From assembly GCA_020054065.1 (NCBI GenBank), contig JAGVLX010000070.1:1-41111 (forward strand): a stretch of 41,111 nucleotides of DNA. Reading direction: 5' to 3'. Position 1 is the stretch's first letter; each line of letters opens with the position of its first letter. The notes under the pieces were generated by a model that was given only the letters and a program-made list of their open reading frames with translations, ran no database searches and was not told where the DNA came from. Both the position numbers and the translations under genes were made by a program. Source of the stretch: Parachlamydiales bacterium (GTDB lineage Bacteria; Chlamydiota; Chlamydiia; Chlamydiales; JAEYWL01). Positions 16,911 through 24,496 of the stretch are shown here, piece after piece.

Positions 16911-17294
16911 ATGCCAGTCAAAAAGCCAGAGCCAAAAACCACATCCTCCAGCCGCAAAAGCCCAAGCCCATCCCGTTCTTCCCAGCAGGAGAAGTATACC
17001 TCCTACGCAGCTCCAAAGTCTTTAAAGGCAGACCCTAACAAAGGTAATTATACTAAAATCACGATTAAATTCGATTGCGGCTATCCTAACACCCTATATA
17101 TCCGGGGAAAAGGATCCAACCTCAGTTGGGAGAAAGGATTAGCTCTCAAAAATGTGAAACATGACGAATGGGTTTATGAAACCAACGATCCGACCCTAGA
17201 ATTCAAAGTGCTGATCAATGACCGGCACTATGAACAGGGAGAAAACCATCGGGTCAACCACTCGGGCAATTTTCAATACCACCCTAAGTTTTAA
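16911..17294 (+). CDS. small protein with starch/glycogen-binding-like fold
   Basis: 127-residue protein. Residues 1-42 are disordered and rich in Pro, Ser and Lys. From about 45 a beta-rich domain resembles CBM20/CBM48 modules: ITIKFDCGYPNTLYIRGKG, LSWEKGLAL with the conserved Trp, DEWVYETN, LEFKVLINDRHYEQGENHRV (compare the FK-x-WE-x-GxNR end of starch-binding domains). No catalytic domain is attached. A role in binding glycogen, or as a subunit or targeting factor for glycogen enzymes, is inferred from the fold only. The disordered polar N-terminus would be compatible with type III secretion. It has its own promoter and is followed by a repeat hairpin, so it is probably monocistronic. Confidence 0.6.
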   Translation: MPVKKPEPKTTSSSRKSPSPSRSSQQEKYTSYAAPKSLKADPNKGNYTKITIKFDCGYPNTLYIRGKGSNLSWEKGLALKNVKHDEWVYETNDPTLEFKVLINDRHYEQGENHRVNHSGNFQYHPKF

Positions 17295-17303
17295 GGTTTT
17301 AAA

Positions 17304-17416
17304 AAAGACAAACAGCAAAACGACCAAAAGGACCTAAACGACCAAATATCGTTAAAGCCGAAAAAGCCATGACTACTTTTGGTCCTTTAGGTCGTTTAGG
17401 TCCTTTTGGTCGTTTT
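17304..17416. repeat. tandem-repeat hairpin, family B copy 1
   Basis: Inverted repeat with a perfect 27-bp stem (17317-17343 with 17390-17416) between the small carbohydrate-binding-like gene and glyA. The right arm is four 9-bp units (GGTCCTTTA, GGTCGTTTA, GGTCCTTTT, GGTCGTTTT, 17381-17416), and the left arm is the complementary series. The loop contains TCGTTAAAGCCGAAAAAGCC, which recurs with few changes in the copy at 21704-21820. It could stop upstream transcription before the glyA promoter. Confidence 0.88.
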
Positions 17417-17435
17417 CTTTATTTTATTCTTCCGC

Positions 17436-17464
17436 TTCATAATTTATCGCCGTAAGGGTAGAAT
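17436..17464 (+). promoter_or_regulatory. candidate promoter for glyA-clpP-dapF
   Basis: TTCATA (17436-17441) and TAGAAT (17459-17464) are spaced by 17 bp just after the repeat hairpin and about 33 bp before the glyA start. AAGGA near 17482 is the ribosome-binding site. The match is moderate, supported by position. Confidence 0.45.
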
Positions 17465-17496
17465 CAAACTTCACCACATCTTAAGGACCCTTACCT

Positions 17497-19002
17497 ATGG
17501 CTCATTTGCAAAACTATCTTGCTAAGACCTCCCCGACAAAAATCTCCAATGCCACCGTGAGCTATCTTGCCGCTTTGGATGAGTTGCGGAACATTTCGCC
17601 AGTCGTCGCCCAAAGCATCGTCAATGAGTTGCGTGACCAACGCGCCTATTTGAAATTGATTGCTTCCGAAAACTTCTCTTCTTACGCCGTCCAGATGGCC
17701 ATGGGGAACCTGCTCACCGACAAATATGCCGAGGGTTATGCCCATCACCGCTTTTATGCCGGATGTGATCATGTCGACGCCGTCGAAGAGGAAGCGGGTA
17801 AAAAACTCATCGACATCTTTGGCTGTGAACATGCGTACGTCCAGCCGCACTCCGGAGCCGACGCCAACTTAGTTGCTTTCTGGGCGATCTTGGTCCAACA
17901 AATTCAGAACAAGCAAGTGGAGCAATTAGGCAAAAAATCGGTAGATGAGTTGACGCCGGAAGAGTATGAAAAGGTGCGTCAACTGCTGCTCAATCAGCGG
18001 ATTTTAGGCATGTCATTAAATTCCGGAGGCCATTTAACCCATGGCTACCGGCATAATATCTCTTCAAAAATGATGCAAGCCGCAACCTATGAAGTGGATG
18101 CTAAGACCGGATTGTTGGATTACAAGCAGATCGCCGAACAAGCCAAGCAATTTAAGCCGTTGATCCTGCTGGCGGGTTACTCTTCCTATCCGCGCAAGGT
18201 CAATTTTGCCACCATGCGCGAGATTGCGGATTCGGTCGGTGCGATCTTTATGGTCGACATGGCTCACTTCGCCGGATTGGTCGCCGGAAAAGTATTTACG
18301 GGGGATTTTAATCCGATTCCGCATGCCCATGTGGTGACCTCTACAACCCATAAAACCTTGCGCGGACCGCGTGGCGGCATTGTCATGAGCAAAAAAGAGT
18401 TCGCTGAATCGGTCAACAAAGGGTGTCCGCTCGTGTTAGGCGGCCCGCTGCCGCATGTCATGGCTGCCAAAGCAGTCGCGTTCACCGAAGCGAGCAAGCC
18501 GGAATTCCAACAGTACGCCGCCAAGATCGTGACGAATGCCCAGGCGCTAGCCGAAGCGCTTAAAAAGAAAGGGATCCGCCTAACTACCGGCGGCACCGAA
18601 AACCATTTGATGGTGATGGATGTTTCTCCCTACGGAATTACGGGACGGCAGGCCGAAACCGCTTTGCGTGAAGCGATGCTGACTGTCAACCGCAACGGCA
18701 TCCCGTTTGATGCCAATGGCCCGTGGTATACTTCCGGAATCCGCATCGGGACTCCAGCTGTCACCACTTTAGGGATGGGACCCACCGAGATGAATGTGAT
18801 CGCCGACATCATTTTTGATGTGCTGACCCATACCAAGCCAGCGATCGTGCAAAAAACCGGACAACCCAGCAAAGCGAATGGCACAACCGATCCGCACGTC
18901 CTTGAAAAATCGAAAAAACAAGTTACCGAGCTGTTAGGACGCCATCCGCTCTATCCAGAGATTGAGTTAGAAACACAACAACCCTCGTTTGCAAGTGTGT
19001 AA
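17497..19002 (+). CDS. glyA: serine hydroxymethyltransferase, long chlamydial form
   Basis: PLP enzyme that interconverts serine and glycine and charges tetrahydrofolate with a one-carbon unit. The protein has 501 residues, about 80 longer than the usual bacterial form; the extra sequence lies around residues 135-185 (NKQVEQLGKKSVDELTPEE and following) and near the C-terminus, as in Chlamydia GlyA. Conserved features include LIASENFSSYAV, YAEGYAHHRFYAGCDHVD, VQPHSGADANLVAF, DMAHFAGLVA and VTSTTHKTLRGPRGG with the PLP lysine at 286. clpP starts 18 bp after its stop and dapF overlaps clpP, so these three form one transcription unit in the same order as Chlamydia CT432-CT430. Confidence 0.96.
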   Translation: MAHLQNYLAKTSPTKISNATVSYLAALDELRNISPVVAQSIVNELRDQRAYLKLIASENFSSYAVQMAMGNLLTDKYAEGYAHHRFYAGCDHVDAVEEEAGKKLIDIFGCEHAYVQPHSGADANLVAFWAILVQQIQNKQVEQLGKKSVDELTPEEYEKVRQLLLNQRILGMSLNSGGHLTHGYRHNISSKMMQAATYEVDAKTGLLDYKQIAEQAKQFKPLILLAGYSSYPRKVNFATMREIADSVGAIFMVDMAHFAGLVAGKVFTGDFNPIPHAHVVTSTTHKTLRGPRGGIVMSKKEFAESVNKGCPLVLGGPLPHVMAAKAVAFTEASKPEFQQYAAKIVTNAQALAEALKKKGIRLTTGGTENHLMVMDVSPYGITGRQAETALREAMLTVNRNGIPFDANGPWYTSGIRIGTPAVTTLGMGPTEMNVIADIIFDVLTHTKPAIVQKTGQPSKANGTTDPHVLEKSKKQVTELLGRHPLYPEIELETQQPSFASV

Positions 19003-19020
19003 TTAAGGAGAGCTATAACC

Positions 19021-19638
19021 ATGCCAGACCAAGAAGATCACGAAGAGGAAAAATCAAAACCAAAAATCAGCGATAAAATTGAAACCGCCCTTCTTGAATC
19101 CCGCCGCTTATTTTTATCCGATGCGGTCATGAATGAAAGCGCCACCGAGTTAATCCATAAGTTGTGGTATTTAGAGCTTAAAGATCCAGGCAAACCGATT
19201 TTGTTTATCATCAACAGCCCTGGCGGATCGGTCGATGCAGGATTTGCTCTGTGGGATCAGATCAAAATGATCACCTCTCCAGTCACAACGATTGTCACCG
19301 GCCTCGCCGCTTCGATGGGTTCCGTCTTGGCGCTTGTGGCCCCGCCAGAACGCCGTTTTGCGACACCGCGCGCCCGTTTCATGATCCACCAGCCCTCGAT
19401 TGGCGGTGTCATCAAAGGACAGGCAACCGATTTGGAGATTCAAGCTAAAGAGATTCTGAAATCGCGCGAAACGCTGATCGAACTTTACATGGAAGGGACG
19501 GGTAAAGACCATGATACCATCGCTAACGCTATCGACCGCGATACGTGGATGTCGCCCGAAGAAGCCAAAGAATTTGGATTGATCAAGGATATTGTCGATT
19601 CTTATCAGAAGCTGAAAAAGAAAGGATTAATGGTGTAA
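19021..19638 (+). CDS. clpP: ATP-dependent Clp protease proteolytic subunit
   Basis: Serine peptidase subunit that assembles into heptameric rings and degrades substrates delivered by ClpX or ClpC. In the 205-residue protein Ser98 ([12 protein letters not shown]), His123 (ARFMIHQPS) and Asp172 ([18 protein letters not shown]) form the expected triad. It is expected to be cytoplasmic. The N-terminus is rich in Glu and Lys and differs from E. coli ClpP. Chlamydiae usually carry two ClpP proteins; the glyA-dapF neighbourhood identifies this as the counterpart of CT431 (ClpP1). AAGGAG is the ribosome-binding site, and the stop codon overlaps the dapF start by 1 bp (TAATG). Confidence 0.95.
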   Translation: MPDQEDHEEEKSKPKISDKIETALLESRRLFLSDAVMNESATELIHKLWYLELKDPGKPILFIINSPGGSVDAGFALWDQIKMITSPVTTIVTGLAASMGSVLALVAPPERRFATPRARFMIHQPSIGGVIKGQATDLEIQAKEILKSRETLIELYMEGTGKDHDTIANAIDRDTWMSPEEAKEFGLIKDIVDSYQKLKKKGLMV

Positions 19639-20444
19639 TGGCAAACAGGAAGCTCATTCCGTTTTCCAAATACTCGGGCGCCGGCAACGATTTTGTTCTC
19701 ATCGACAACCGGCGCGAAACATTCCCTGTGCATCATCAACATGTGATTGTCAAGCTGTGCGACCGCCGGCATGGGGTCGGCGCAGACGGCGTCATCTTGT
19801 TAGAAGATTCCCGTAAAGCTGATTTCAAAATGCGGATTTTTAACAGTGACGGATCGGAAGCAGAGATGTGCGGCAACGGCATCCGCTGCCTGGCTAAATT
19901 TCTGCTCGAACTTGGATTTCATCCGCAGCCCTACCGCATTGAGACGATGGAACGAATCCTAAAAATCGATTATCAGGGCGAGCAAGTCGCCGTCGAGATG
20001 GGAAATCCGGAAGATCTCCGTTGGCACCAAACCGTGCATTTGAAAGGGGGAGCCCGCACCCTGCATGCCCTCAATACCGGCGTGCCGCATGCCGTCTGTT
20101 TCGTGGAGGATGTTGAAACGGTCGATATTGCCGCCATGGGAAGGGAAATCCGCACCCATACCCATTTTTCTCCGAAAGGCACCAATGTCAACTTTGTCCA
20201 AAAAGCGGATGATGAATTATGGGTCCGAACCTATGAACGGGGTGTGGAAGCCGAAACGTTGGCGTGCGGCACCGGGTTGACGGCTAGCGCGCTGGCGGCG
20301 GCAAAGATTTATGGGTTGAAAAGCCCAGTGACCGTTAGGCCGCGTTCACGGGAGCAGATCAAAATTGGATTTGAAAATGACTTTGAACACGTGACGATGA
20401 CCGGACCGGCCACCCACGTCTTTCATGGTGTTTTTACATTATAA
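19638..20444 (+). CDS. dapF: diaminopimelate epimerase
   Basis: Converts LL-diaminopimelate to the meso form, the peptidoglycan and lysine precursor. The 268-residue cofactor-independent epimerase has SGAGNDFVLIDNR, MCGNGIRCLAKF with catalytic Cys78 and ACGTGLTASALA with catalytic Cys210; NTGVPHAVCFVED and KGTNVNFVQ are also conserved. ATG 19638 is chosen because [19 protein letters not shown] fits the family start and it overlaps the clpP stop; an in-frame codon further upstream lies inside clpP. Functionally it belongs with dapL and lysA further along the window. After the stop, AACGAA/TTCGTT (20456-20471) forms a short hairpin without a T-run. Confidence 0.96.
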   Translation: MANRKLIPFSKYSGAGNDFVLIDNRRETFPVHHQHVIVKLCDRRHGVGADGVILLEDSRKADFKMRIFNSDGSEAEMCGNGIRCLAKFLLELGFHPQPYRIETMERILKIDYQGEQVAVEMGNPEDLRWHQTVHLKGGARTLHALNTGVPHAVCFVEDVETVDIAAMGREIRTHTHFSPKGTNVNFVQKADDELWVRTYERGVEAETLACGTGLTASALAAAKIYGLKSPVTVRPRSREQIKIGFENDFEHVTMTGPATHVFHGVFTL

Positions 20445-20506
20445 GATTTGATTTAAACGAACGCAATTCGTTACACTTTGTAGCTAAAGATATTAGAGGT
20501 ACACCC

Positions 20507-21697
20507 ATGGCAGCCAAACATAAGCTCGAACCGCAAAATCCATTAATCCTCCGTTGCCACCGTTTAATGGAAGCGTTTGCAAAATCGGATGATGAACGGG
20601 ATTTTTACCTAGACCGGCTTGAAGGGTTTATCATCTATGCCGATCTTGATAAGGCTCAAGATGACTTAATCGACCTGGATAACGAGCTTAAAAAGAATCA
20701 CTGGCGCTACTGCATGATCCCAAAACTGACTTTTTATGAAATCAAGAAGATCATGGAAGGGTTCATCAATGAAAAAGTGTACGATATCGACACCAAAGAA
20801 AAATTGTTAGATATCATTCAATCGCGTGAAGCGCGCGAAAACTTTTTGGAATTCATCTACGACCACCACTCCGAATTTGAAAAGTGGCAGCAATATTATC
20901 AAGAGCGTTCGCGCGTCAGAATCATTGAATGGCTGCGCAATAACAACTTCCAATTTGTGTTTGAAGAAGATCTTGACCTCGCCAAGGGAATGGTGGAAAA
21001 GATCAAGAAAAGCTTATTCCAAACCAAGGTAGGCAAAGATATCCAGACTTCGCGCAAAGCGTTATTCACCAAAGCGAAAACCTATTATTCTAACGAAGCG
21101 TTGAATCCCCGTCCGAAGCGCGGACGTCCGCCTAAGCAAGTAGCAAAAACAGAAGTGGAGCCGCAATTTACCGTAGATATTTTTACCACCGTCGAACCCG
21201 CAGTACGCCCGTTCTTGTTTACGCCGGATGCCGCAAGTTCATCTGCAGCCATTTTCTCGTCTAAATTCGAAACGGATGAAAAAATGTTGCTCAGCCGCAG
21301 ACTGCAAGCGTTATCGAATGCGGATTCGGTCATGGAAAACCTCAATCAAAAATTAGCATCCTTACGTTCTCTATCCAGCCGGTGGCTGGCCTCCGAACAA
21401 GCAAAAAACGAATTGAAAGAAGTGAAACAGCCCACATCCCGTCCGCAGCCCAAAATGGCTGAAGAAGGGGAGGAAGAAGAGGAGGAAGATCTCGATCTCA
21501 ACTTTGATGAAGAAGAGGAAGAAGAGTTTGTTCCGGTTAAAGCCAAAAACAACGTCAACCGTTTCCAAGCCCCGCCGAAGAAAAAAGAGATCGCCAAAAA
21601 AGCCGCTGTGAAGCCCATGAAAGTCAGCAAGCCAGCACCCAAAGCCAAAACTTCGGCAAAAAAGGCAGTAGTGAAAAAGGGTGTTAAAAGAAAATAA
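20507..21697 (+). CDS. UPF0158 (CT429-like) protein with AT-hook and histone-like tail
   Basis: Residues 1-190 match the chlamydial UPF0158 family, whose function is unknown: NPLILRCHRLMEAF, DLDNELKKNHWRYC, KLTFYEIKKIMEGF, FLEFIYDHHSEFEKW, RIIEWLRNNNFQFVFEEDL. Two features suggest DNA contact. RPKRGRPPKQ (about 201-210) has the GRP core of an AT-hook. The C-terminus passes from an almost purely acidic stretch (318-343, poly-Glu) to a Lys/Ala/Pro tail (about 355-396) like chlamydial histone H1-like proteins Hc1 and Hc2. The gene follows dapF, as CT429 follows CT430. A role in nucleoid organisation is inferred. TTAGAGG 10-16 bp before the ATG is a weak ribosome-binding site. Confidence 0.82.
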   Translation: MAAKHKLEPQNPLILRCHRLMEAFAKSDDERDFYLDRLEGFIIYADLDKAQDDLIDLDNELKKNHWRYCMIPKLTFYEIKKIMEGFINEKVYDIDTKEKLLDIIQSREARENFLEFIYDHHSEFEKWQQYYQERSRVRIIEWLRNNNFQFVFEEDLDLAKGMVEKIKKSLFQTKVGKDIQTSRKALFTKAKTYYSNEALNPRPKRGRPPKQVAKTEVEPQFTVDIFTTVEPAVRPFLFTPDAASSSAAIFSSKFETDEKMLLSRRLQALSNADSVMENLNQKLASLRSLSSRWLASEQAKNELKEVKQPTSRPQPKMAEEGEEEEEEDLDLNFDEEEEEEFVPVKAKNNVNRFQAPPKKKEIAKKAAVKPMKVSKPAPKAKTSAKKAVVKKGVKRK

Positions 21698-21703
21698 AAG
21701 GAC

Positions 21704-21820
21704 AAACGACAAAACGACCCAAAGGACAAAAAAGACCTAAACGACTAAAAAATCGTTAAAGCTGAAAATGGCCATAACCGTATTTTGGTCCTTTGGGTCT
21801 TTTGGGTCGTTTTGTCGTTT
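21704..21820. repeat. tandem-repeat hairpin, family B copy 2
   Basis: Inverted repeat that fills the 121-bp gap between convergent UPF0158 and aspS genes. A perfect 20-bp stem (21704-21723 with 21801-21820) continues for 4 more pairs including one G-T. The right arm is a series of 9-bp units (GGTCCTTTG, GGTCTTTTG, GGTCGTTTT). The loop has TCGTTAAAGCTGAAAATGGC, nearly the same as copy 1 at 17304-17416, while the arms have diverged in parallel and still pair. A bidirectional terminator role is likely. Confidence 0.88.
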
Positions 21821-23627
21821 ATTCTTTAGCGAAACGGCCGAACTTGGGCTGCACGACCGCTACCAGATCTTTGGCATTCATTAATACCGATTCGGTGACC
21901 AGTCCGCAATTGAATCCAACGCGCCCCATCTTGGCAATTGCTTCATCGTAATAGGTATCTAAGTTCAATAGTGAACCAAAAGGCGGAATGCTGCCGATGA
22001 TCAATCCAAAACGTTCTTTGATCGCTTCGGGCGTTTCAAACTCGCACTTTTCGCCTACCATTTCAGCCACCGCTTTCATATCCATTTTCAGGTGGGCTGG
22101 GATATTGAACTGGTAATTCTTTTTCGAATTTTTGCCGCGCACAATGATCGATTTAATCCCTTCACTCACACTCATGCCGCGCACCCGTGCGGAGTCCTCC
22201 GAAGTCGGAGTCGGCTCATGCACCGAGTGATCAAACGCCAAGTCATTGTGTTTGAGCAAGCGGATGATTTCATTACGGATGTTCTCGCCGCCGAAAAAGA
22301 TTTTAGCTTTGATCCGGTTTCCGGCAATCCGTTTAGGATCGGAAGGAAATAGCGACACTTCCCGAATGTTTTTTAGCCGCAGGATTGTCATCGTCAAGCG
22401 CTCCAATCCCATCCCAAAGCCGCCATGCTTGGGCATGCCGTATTTAAAAATGCTTAAGTAGTCTTCGAAATTGGAGGGGTCCATCTCCTTAGATTTAATT
22501 CCCTCGACCATCGAATCGTACGTGTGGCGTCGCTGTCCGCCGGAGGTAATCTCTGTTCCGGCACATAAGAGATCGAATGTATTAGACAATACGGGATTAT
22601 CCTCTTTCGGATAGGCGTAGAACGGCCGTTTGGAAGCCAACCAATCGGTAATGAAAATCAAATCGGTGCCAAACTCCTCCAACGCATATTTGCACAATTC
22701 CCGTTCAGCAGCAGGGCTAAGGTCCGGTTCGTTCCGCTCGTCGATTCCCGTTCGTTTGAAAAAGATCTCTTGCGCGTCGGCAAACGGAATCCGTGGAAAG
22801 GCGACTTCTTGCGGGGCTTTGATGATGTCGCCGCCCAGTAGCTCAATCTCTTTGCGGCAGTGGTGATTGAGGTACGCAATGATGAATTTGATGCAGTTTT
22901 CTTGTACATCCATCAGCTCGTGCCAGGAGTCGAAAAATCCCATTTCAAATTCGAATTGCTTCCCTTCCGCCAGGTGGCGCGGCGTATTCGATTTTTCCGC
23001 ACGGAAAAACGGCATGAGGGCAAACACCCGTTCATTAACGCCAACCATGATCTGCTTATAGAGTTGGCTGCTCTGTGCCAAGGTGGCTGTATAGCCGAAG
23101 TAGTCGACATTGAAAAATTCCGCTCCCCCTTCGGATGAGGCACCGATAATATTCGGAGCAAAATATTCGACCGCTTTTATGGTATCGTGCATGAACAGTC
23201 GGAATGCATGGGTAAGTTCCGCTTGGATTTTAAACACCGCTTGCAGCTGCCGGTTGCGCAGCGCAATGGGACGATGGTCTAAGATAAATTCCAAGTCAGA
23301 AGGAATTTCGGGCTTGTAATACTCCACCGGTGGCACTTCGTGGATCGGTACTTCCACTTCAATCTTGGGGTTAATAAGCTCGACACCCAAACCTGCTTGA
23401 TCGGTTTTAACCGCTTTGCCGGTGATATTCAGCACCGATCCAGGTTGCAAATGCGCGATTTTTTTGAAATCCTCTTTATTTTCAATGACCGCTTGAACAA
23501 AACCGGAGCGGTCGCGAAGGATTAAAAAATTCAATTTGCCGAGCGGACGGAAATTGTTGAGCCATCCACGGACAGTCACCTCTTGGTCGAGATGTTTGGG
23601 TAAATCTTCAGCTAAAATTCTATTCAT
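21819..23627 (-). CDS. aspS: archaeal-type aspartyl-tRNA synthetase fused to a YbaK/ProX editing domain
   Basis: 602 residues in two parts. Residues 1-440 are a class IIb synthetase: N-terminal OB fold (VTVRGWLNNFRPLGKLNF), motif 2 FRAEKSNTPRHLAEG, ITSGGQRRHTYDSM, and motif 3 HGGFGMGLERLTM then NIREVSLFPSDPKRI. The absence of the large bacterial insertion domain and the motif sequences place it in the archaeal/eukaryotic branch. Residues about 450-600 are a YbaK-like domain (HEPTPTSEDSARVRGM, IKSIIVRGKN, IGSIPPFGSLLNLDTYYDE), a fold that deacylates mischarged tRNA. The fusion suggests built-in proofreading; the substrate is not known. Whether the enzyme also charges tRNA-Asn cannot be judged. 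It starts 3 bp after queF on the same strand. Confidence 0.88.
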   Translation of the reverse strand: MNRILAEDLPKHLDQEVTVRGWLNNFRPLGKLNFLILRDRSGFVQAVIENKEDFKKIAHLQPGSVLNITGKAVKTDQAGLGVELINPKIEVEVPIHEVPPVEYYKPEIPSDLEFILDHRPIALRNRQLQAVFKIQAELTHAFRLFMHDTIKAVEYFAPNIIGASSEGGAEFFNVDYFGYTATLAQSSQLYKQIMVGVNERVFALMPFFRAEKSNTPRHLAEGKQFEFEMGFFDSWHELMDVQENCIKFIIAYLNHHCRKEIELLGGDIIKAPQEVAFPRIPFADAQEIFFKRTGIDERNEPDLSPAAERELCKYALEEFGTDLIFITDWLASKRPFYAYPKEDNPVLSNTFDLLCAGTEITSGGQRRHTYDSMVEGIKSKEMDPSNFEDYLSIFKYGMPKHGGFGMGLERLTMTILRLKNIREVSLFPSDPKRIAGNRIKAKIFFGGENIRNEIIRLLKHNDLAFDHSVHEPTPTSEDSARVRGMSVSEGIKSIIVRGKNSKKNYQFNIPAHLKMDMKAVAEMVGEKCEFETPEAIKERFGLIIGSIPPFGSLLNLDTYYDEAIAKMGRVGFNCGLVTESVLMNAKDLVAVVQPKFGRFAKE

Positions 23628-23630
23628 GGT

Positions 23631-24452
23631 TTATTGCCTGACTTGACGGACATTGGCAGGTTGTCCGGATAGGGTTGAACGGTAAGGGTTGATATCGAGT
23701 CCGCCACGCCGGGTATAGCGAGCGTAGACCGATAGCTCTTTTGGTTTGCACAAGCGTAGGATATCCATAAAGACCCGCTCGCAAAATTGTTCGGCGAACT
23801 CATTGTGATTCCGAAACGAGACAATGTAGCGTAAAAGCCCTTCACGATTGATTTGGGGGCCCTTATAGCTAATGCTGACACTTCCCCAGTCAGGCTGCCC
23901 GGTCACCAAACAGTTTGATTTGACCAAATTACTGATCAGCGTCTCGCTAACTTCTTTGGTTTCCGTTTTCAAGCTATCTGTACTCAATTGATAAGAATCG
24001 ATTTGGATATCCAAGTCATCGATGACAGATCCCTGAAAATCTTCCACATCCACATTGTTCAACTGACTCGGCAAAAACAGCTCGACTTCTACTGGAGCAC
24101 CCGCCGCTTTCGACAGATCTTTTACGATCGTTTCTTTGACAGTATAAATCGATTCAAAACGGGATTGGTTGAATGAATTTAGATACAGTTTGAGCGATTT
24201 GGATTCAACCAAGTAGGGAGAGTGGCACGGAAATTTAATTTCCCCTAACGCAATGACTGGCTTCCCATTTTGGTTCAGCCACGACAGCTCATACGCATTC
24301 CAAATGTCAACTCCCTTAAACGGAAGCGGATTTGGCACATTGATGGCGTCGCGGTTCAGTTGGCGCGGGATTGGAAAGAGCAGCTCTGGTGAATAGTGGC
24401 TTACATAAGTCGTATTTTTCCCTAGCGGGGACTGATCAGGTTTGTTTCCCAT
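23631..24452 (-). CDS. queF: NADPH-dependent 7-cyano-7-deazaguanine reductase
   Basis: Reduces preQ0 to preQ1 in queuosine synthesis. The 273-residue protein is the long, two-domain form seen in E. coli. It shows LPFKGVDIWNAYELSWLNQNG, ESKSLKLYLNSFNQSRF, KSNCLVTGQPDWGSVSI with the catalytic Cys, FRNHNEFAEQFCERVFMDI and SVYARYTRRGGLDINPYRS, all characteristic. Only 3 bp separate it from aspS, so they are co-transcribed; tRNA-Asp is one of the four queuosine-containing tRNAs, a pleasing though unproven link. FolE at 11664 supplies the upstream pteridine precursor. QueC, QueD, QueE and Tgt are not in the window. Confidence 0.95.
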   Translation of the reverse strand: MGNKPDQSPLGKNTTYVSHYSPELLFPIPRQLNRDAINVPNPLPFKGVDIWNAYELSWLNQNGKPVIALGEIKFPCHSPYLVESKSLKLYLNSFNQSRFESIYTVKETIVKDLSKAAGAPVEVELFLPSQLNNVDVEDFQGSVIDDLDIQIDSYQLSTDSLKTETKEVSETLISNLVKSNCLVTGQPDWGSVSISYKGPQINREGLLRYIVSFRNHNEFAEQFCERVFMDILRLCKPKELSVYARYTRRGGLDINPYRSTLSGQPANVRQVRQ

Positions 24453-24496
24453 AAATAACCTTATAAAGTGTGAATAGGCAAAATAATATTAGCTGA

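Noticed and set aside
19545..19637. DapF starting upstream at 19545
   Set aside because: This lies inside clpP in another frame; the family N-terminus begins at ATG 19638, which overlaps the clpP stop.
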